Assembly (NCBI GenBank): GCA_013151635.1
Contig: JAADHV010000074.1
Location: 100,959-136,819 of the forward strand
Source of the DNA: Deltaproteobacteria bacterium
GTDB lineage: Bacteria > Desulfobacterota > Desulfobacteria > Desulfobacterales > Desulfobacteraceae
Reading direction: 5' to 3'
Length of the DNA stretch: 35,861 nt
Below the pieces are notes generated by a model that saw only the letters and a list, made by a program, of their open reading frames with translations, was not told the DNA's origin and ran no database searches. The first letter of the stretch is position 1; each line of letters opens with the position of its first letter. This document shows, piece by piece, positions 32,907-35,861 of this stretch. A program made the position numbers and the translations under genes.

Positions 32907-34934
32907 ATGACGCAAACCAACCGATTCTGGAAATTTGTCTTTTTCATGCTGTTTGCAACAATAGCTGTCGTCTCTTGCATTCTATTCTTTTTTAAGCAGT
33001 CATTAAATAAAGAACAAACCCAAATTCTTGTTTCCATAGCCTTCGATCATCCTTTATATATTGCAAGTATTTTTTTTCTTATTATTTTTGTAATATTTTC
33101 AGGGCTTGAAATCATATTTCTCATCTATGTCAAACCATTGAAAAAAATATGCACCGAAGCCGTCATGATATACTCGTCCAACCCTTCCCACAGGTTAGCC
33201 GTCACAGGGAATCAAGATATAAAAAAATTATCATCTGTTATCAATGATTTTGCAGATATATTTGAAAACCTGAATAAAAATATTACCGAGCAGATACTTA
33301 TTGCAAGAAAAGAAACTGAAAAAGAAAGGAACCTTCTTGCAGCAATTATGGCTGAACTTCCCCAGGGGGTCATTATCTGCAATAAGAGCGGAAGGATTTT
33401 ATTGTTTAATTCTCTTGCAAAAAAACTGTTTACCCAGGACACCCATTCAAATAGGGCCGAATATTTTATAGGCCTTGGCAGATCCATCTTCCATATAATC
33501 GAAAAAGATCTTATTGCACATGCGATAAAGGAAATTGAAGAAAGGCTGAGCCATGATAACAAAAGTGTGGCCTCTTATTTTATCACCCCGATTTATACAG
33601 GCAGGCTGGTCAGCATTGAAACTATACCGGTACTTGATCTTGATAACCAGATGACAGGTTTTATCATAACGTTCCAGGATGTGTCGGATGATATCAAACG
33701 GTATGAAAATATTGATCAGGCCCTGTTGTCCTTTAAAAAAATCCTGGACGAGAATACTTTAAAAAAATACCATGGGATGTCAAATCTCATTCTTGATACA
33801 AGTATAAAAAAACTGCCTTTAACAGCACTTGTTTTAATAGATTTCCTTTCTTCAATACAAAAAAGGCTAAAGCTTGAAAATGGAATAAGTATTAATTTAT
33901 TGAATATTGACCATGACACAAGAATCCTGGCCGACACCTATTCTTTTACCATAGTATTTGTTTTTCTTGTGGTAAATTTATCAGAACTTACTTTACAAAA
34001 AAAATTTGATCTCAAAATTTCAACAATCAATGGTGAAATCCTGTTTGATATAAAATGGCAGGGAAATACAGCAAGCAGCGTACTAATTGAAAACATGACC
34101 GCAAAAAAGATAAGGGGGCTGCCTTGCTTTGGATATGTTTTAAAACTGAACAGGGCTGAATTTGAAATTATTTCAAAAAAAGACAAAACCTGCTCACATG
34201 TCAGGATTAAAGCAAAAACCCAGATAAAATCCTCCCGTATCAAAGAAAACAGGCCTGCTGTAATAACGGCAAGCCGGCCCGAGTTCTATGATTTTAATCT
34301 TTTTGACCTTAAGGATGAAAACCTTGATTTACTGGAATTAAATCTAAAAGACATTATTTATACGGTTTTTGATACTGAAACCACAGGGCTTAGTCCTGAA
34401 GGCGGGGATGAAATAATTTCAATAGGGGCTGTGAGGATTGTTAATAAGAGAATTGCATATCAGGATATTTTTGAAGAATTTATTGATCCTAAACGGGATA
34501 TTCCAATTGAATCCTATAAAATCCACGGCATAAACTATGAAATGCTTAAAGGAAAGCCGGATATAGAAAATATTCTTCCCATATTTAAAAACTATACCCG
34601 TGACACTGTACTTTTAGGGCATAATATTGCCTTTGACATGAAAATGCTTAAAATGAAAGAAAAGACCACCCATATAAAATTTTCAAACCCTGTACTCGAT
34701 ACCCTTTTATTGTCCGCAATCCTGCATCCCATCCATGAGCAGCATGATATGGAAAATATTGCAAAACGCTTAGGGGTTAATATCATCGGCAGGCACACAG
34801 CCCTTGGAGATGCCATTGCCACTGCGGAAATTTTTTTAAAACTGCTCCCTATTTTAAACAGTAACGGGATACTTACTCTTAAAGATGCTGTTAAAGCATC
34901 CAAAAAGACCTATTATGCCCGGTTGAAATATTAG
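32907..34934 (+). CDS. Membrane PAS-domain protein fused to DnaQ-type 3'-5' exonuclease
   Basis: A 675-residue fusion. Two membrane helices (about residues 8-27 and 47-73) are followed by a HAMP-like segment, a charged coil, a PAS domain (about 145-260, LPQGVIICNKSGRILLFNSL), a histidine-kinase-like but degenerate middle (about 265-445, no H-box or G-boxes) and a complete DEDDh exonuclease domain: FDTETTG (Asp489, Glu491), GHNIAFD (about Asp577), HTALGD (about His630, Asp635). Intact catalytic residues imply real nuclease activity at the membrane, on DNA, RNA or a nucleotide. Genes of this type are commonly found beside symporters and cyclic-nucleotide/CBS proteins, and here they are too. It starts after a large hairpin; a strong Shine-Dalgarno is not evident (TCTGGA only). 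Confidence 0.88.
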   Translation: MTQTNRFWKFVFFMLFATIAVVSCILFFFKQSLNKEQTQILVSIAFDHPLYIASIFFLIIFVIFSGLEIIFLIYVKPLKKICTEAVMIYSSNPSHRLAVTGNQDIKKLSSVINDFADIFENLNKNITEQILIARKETEKERNLLAAIMAELPQGVIICNKSGRILLFNSLAKKLFTQDTHSNRAEYFIGLGRSIFHIIEKDLIAHAIKEIEERLSHDNKSVASYFITPIYTGRLVSIETIPVLDLDNQMTGFIITFQDVSDDIKRYENIDQALLSFKKILDENTLKKYHGMSNLILDTSIKKLPLTALVLIDFLSSIQKRLKLENGISINLLNIDHDTRILADTYSFTIVFVFLVVNLSELTLQKKFDLKISTINGEILFDIKWQGNTASSVLIENMTAKKIRGLPCFGYVLKLNRAEFEIISKKDKTCSHVRIKAKTQIKSSRIKENRPAVITASRPEFYDFNLFDLKDENLDLLELNLKDIIYTVFDTETTGLSPEGGDEIISIGAVRIVNKRIAYQDIFEEFIDPKRDIPIESYKIHGINYEMLKGKPDIENILPIFKNYTRDTVLLGHNIAFDMKMLKMKEKTTHIKFSNPVLDTLLLSAILHPIHEQHDMENIAKRLGVNIIGRHTALGDAIATAEIFLKLLPILNSNGILTLKDAVKASKKTYYARLKY

Positions 34935-35021
34935 TTTCCAGTAAAAAAATGTTGTTGATCCGCTTGTTATTTAAATGATACTTGTTTAAACATCACATTT
35001 AACAATGAAAAGGAGCACGCT

Positions 35022-35639
35022 ATGTCCGGTCAATGGTTGAAATTCACTGCATTCTGGTCTATTTTTTTGGGAATCGTTTTATTTTGTGTTCTTCTGGGTG
35101 GGTATACCAGTTTCTGGAGATCCCAGAGCAGGATTAAAACCTCAAAGTCATTTCTTACTGATGCCTGCCGGGAAAGGCTGGATTTATTACCAGGGCTTGT
35201 TGAAATGGAAAAAAACTGTGATGGCATAACATCTTTGCCGGGAATAAACCAGGCGGCAAAAAAAGCCGACATGGTTTTACAGCAGGTGATTGCAAGGGAA
35301 AAACTTCTCAATACCGCCTTTGTGACAGAATTTGAAAATTCCCAGATTAAACTTACTTTGCGCCTTAAAGATACTTTGACTCAATTGGAAACTTGTCTTG
35401 ACAAAAAATATGCCGGCAGGTTACGGGGTCTAAGGCAGCAATTCAGTTCAGCCCAGGATAATCTTTTCATGGCAAGAAGAACTTATAACGATGAGGTAAA
35501 ATATTTTAATACAAGATCCCGGGCATTTCCGACCATTCTAATCGCAAAGCTTTTTGGGTTCTATAAAATCAAATATATGGAAATTTCAAAAGATATATTC
35601 CTGCCGGCCCACAACGTCTTTACCCCAAAAGCTTCATAA
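35022..35639 (+). CDS. LemA-like membrane-anchored protein
   Basis: A 205-residue protein with one N-terminal membrane helix (about residues 9-30, LKFTAFWSIFLGIVLFCVLL), then a long helical body. The C-terminal run ARRTYNDEVKYFNTRSRAFP followed by IAKLFGFYKIKYMEI is the LemA family signature (YN..V..FN..I..FP...IA..FGF). The function of LemA proteins is poorly known. AAAAGGAG lies 8 bases upstream of the ATG. It follows the PAS-exonuclease gene by 87 bases. Confidence 0.85.
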   Translation: MSGQWLKFTAFWSIFLGIVLFCVLLGGYTSFWRSQSRIKTSKSFLTDACRERLDLLPGLVEMEKNCDGITSLPGINQAAKKADMVLQQVIAREKLLNTAFVTEFENSQIKLTLRLKDTLTQLETCLDKKYAGRLRGLRQQFSSAQDNLFMARRTYNDEVKYFNTRSRAFPTILIAKLFGFYKIKYMEISKDIFLPAHNVFTPKAS

Positions 35640-35661
35640 CTTTTTTTAAAAAGGAAAAATT

Positions 35662-35861
35662 TTGAAAAAAGGATCAGGCATTTATCCATTTTCAAGCTTA
35701 TCAAAAGAAGAACAAAAAAAACTGGCTGAAGCATTTTCCTATAAAAAAGTCAGGAAAAATACAATACTTCTTGAACAGGAAACCACAAGGGTTGAAAAAC
35801 TGTATATTCTGTCCAAAGGCCTTGCCAGATATTATTATGAGCTGAACAATACAAAAATATT
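35662..35861 (+). CDS. Cyclic-nucleotide-binding domain protein, start only (probable cNMP-CBS-DUF294 protein)
   Basis: The first 66 codons of a gene that runs off the right edge. The start is TTG at 35662 with AAGGA upstream. The reading is PFSSLSKEEQKKLAEAFSYK, then KVRKNTILLEQETTRVEKLY and ILSKGLARYYYELNNTKI, which is the beginning of a cyclic-nucleotide-binding beta-barrel (PF00027). In many bacteria the gene next to an acetate-type symporter and a PAS-exonuclease is a cNMP-CBS-DUF294 nucleotidyltransferase, and this is the expected identity, but a Crp-like regulator is possible. The missing sequence will decide. Confidence 0.65.
   Translation, partial: MKKGSGIYPFSSLSKEEQKKLAEAFSYKKVRKNTILLEQETTRVEKLYILSKGLARYYYELNNTKI

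Noticed and set aside
1-35861. tRNA or rRNA genes, CRISPR arrays, insertion sequences, phage genes
   Set aside because: I looked for tRNA T-arm sequences, regularly spaced direct repeats, transposase motifs and integrases and saw none.

Overview
The window looks like chromosomal DNA of an anaerobic, AT-rich deltaproteobacterium, most likely a sulfate reducer of the Desulfobacterales type. This is inferred from gene content: paired acetyl-/propionyl-CoA synthetases with a sodium:solute symporter, a TauE/SafE exporter set among universal stress proteins, a LUD-domain/DUF166 pair, and an apparent selenocysteine codon. No rRNA, tRNA, insertion sequence, phage gene or CRISPR array was seen. Nearly all sequence is coding and genes sit in compact, often overlapping operons.

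Left part (1-13 kb, all on the minus strand): a nucleoside phosphorylase running off the left edge, a small unknown protein, glycyl-tRNA synthetase glyQ-glyS, a GHMP kinase, recO (with a 14-A homopolymer), the magnesium channel mgtE, two SurA-like periplasmic foldases (one a lipoprotein), then a peptide-transporter set (solute-binding lipoprotein and two ATPases, without permeases) into which a cold-shock gene with a structured leader is inserted.

Middle part: a plus-strand operon motA-motB-PilZ-dinB-acyP (13.3-16.7 kb) meets a minus-strand stress/exporter operon (16.7-21.8 kb): Usp, then a cytidylate-kinase-like/BON-like/Usp-like/membrane fusion, a TauE/SafE exporter, a single-domain response regulator and two tandem Usp proteins. 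Upstream of it lie a near sigma-54 promoter match and a near-perfect 35-bp palindrome, next to an NtrC-type activator and its histidine kinase. That regulator pair is itself at the end of an operon beginning with a LUD protein and a DUF166 protein. The DUF166 gene is interrupted by an in-frame TGA followed by a hairpin very like the E. coli fdhF SECIS, so it is best read as a selenoprotein of 210 residues. This is the most striking find.

Right part (26.2-35.9 kb, plus strand): a 650-bp divergent intergenic region with a long leader, an acetyl-CoA synthetase, a propionyl-CoA-synthetase-like enzyme, a sodium:solute symporter, a 28-residue membrane peptide, a membrane PAS-3'-5' exonuclease, a LemA-like protein and the start of a cyclic-nucleotide-binding protein. 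Together these suggest uptake and activation of short-chain fatty acids with associated signalling proteins. The leaders of the first synthetase and of the symporter each hold an orphan strong Shine-Dalgarno followed by a hairpin.
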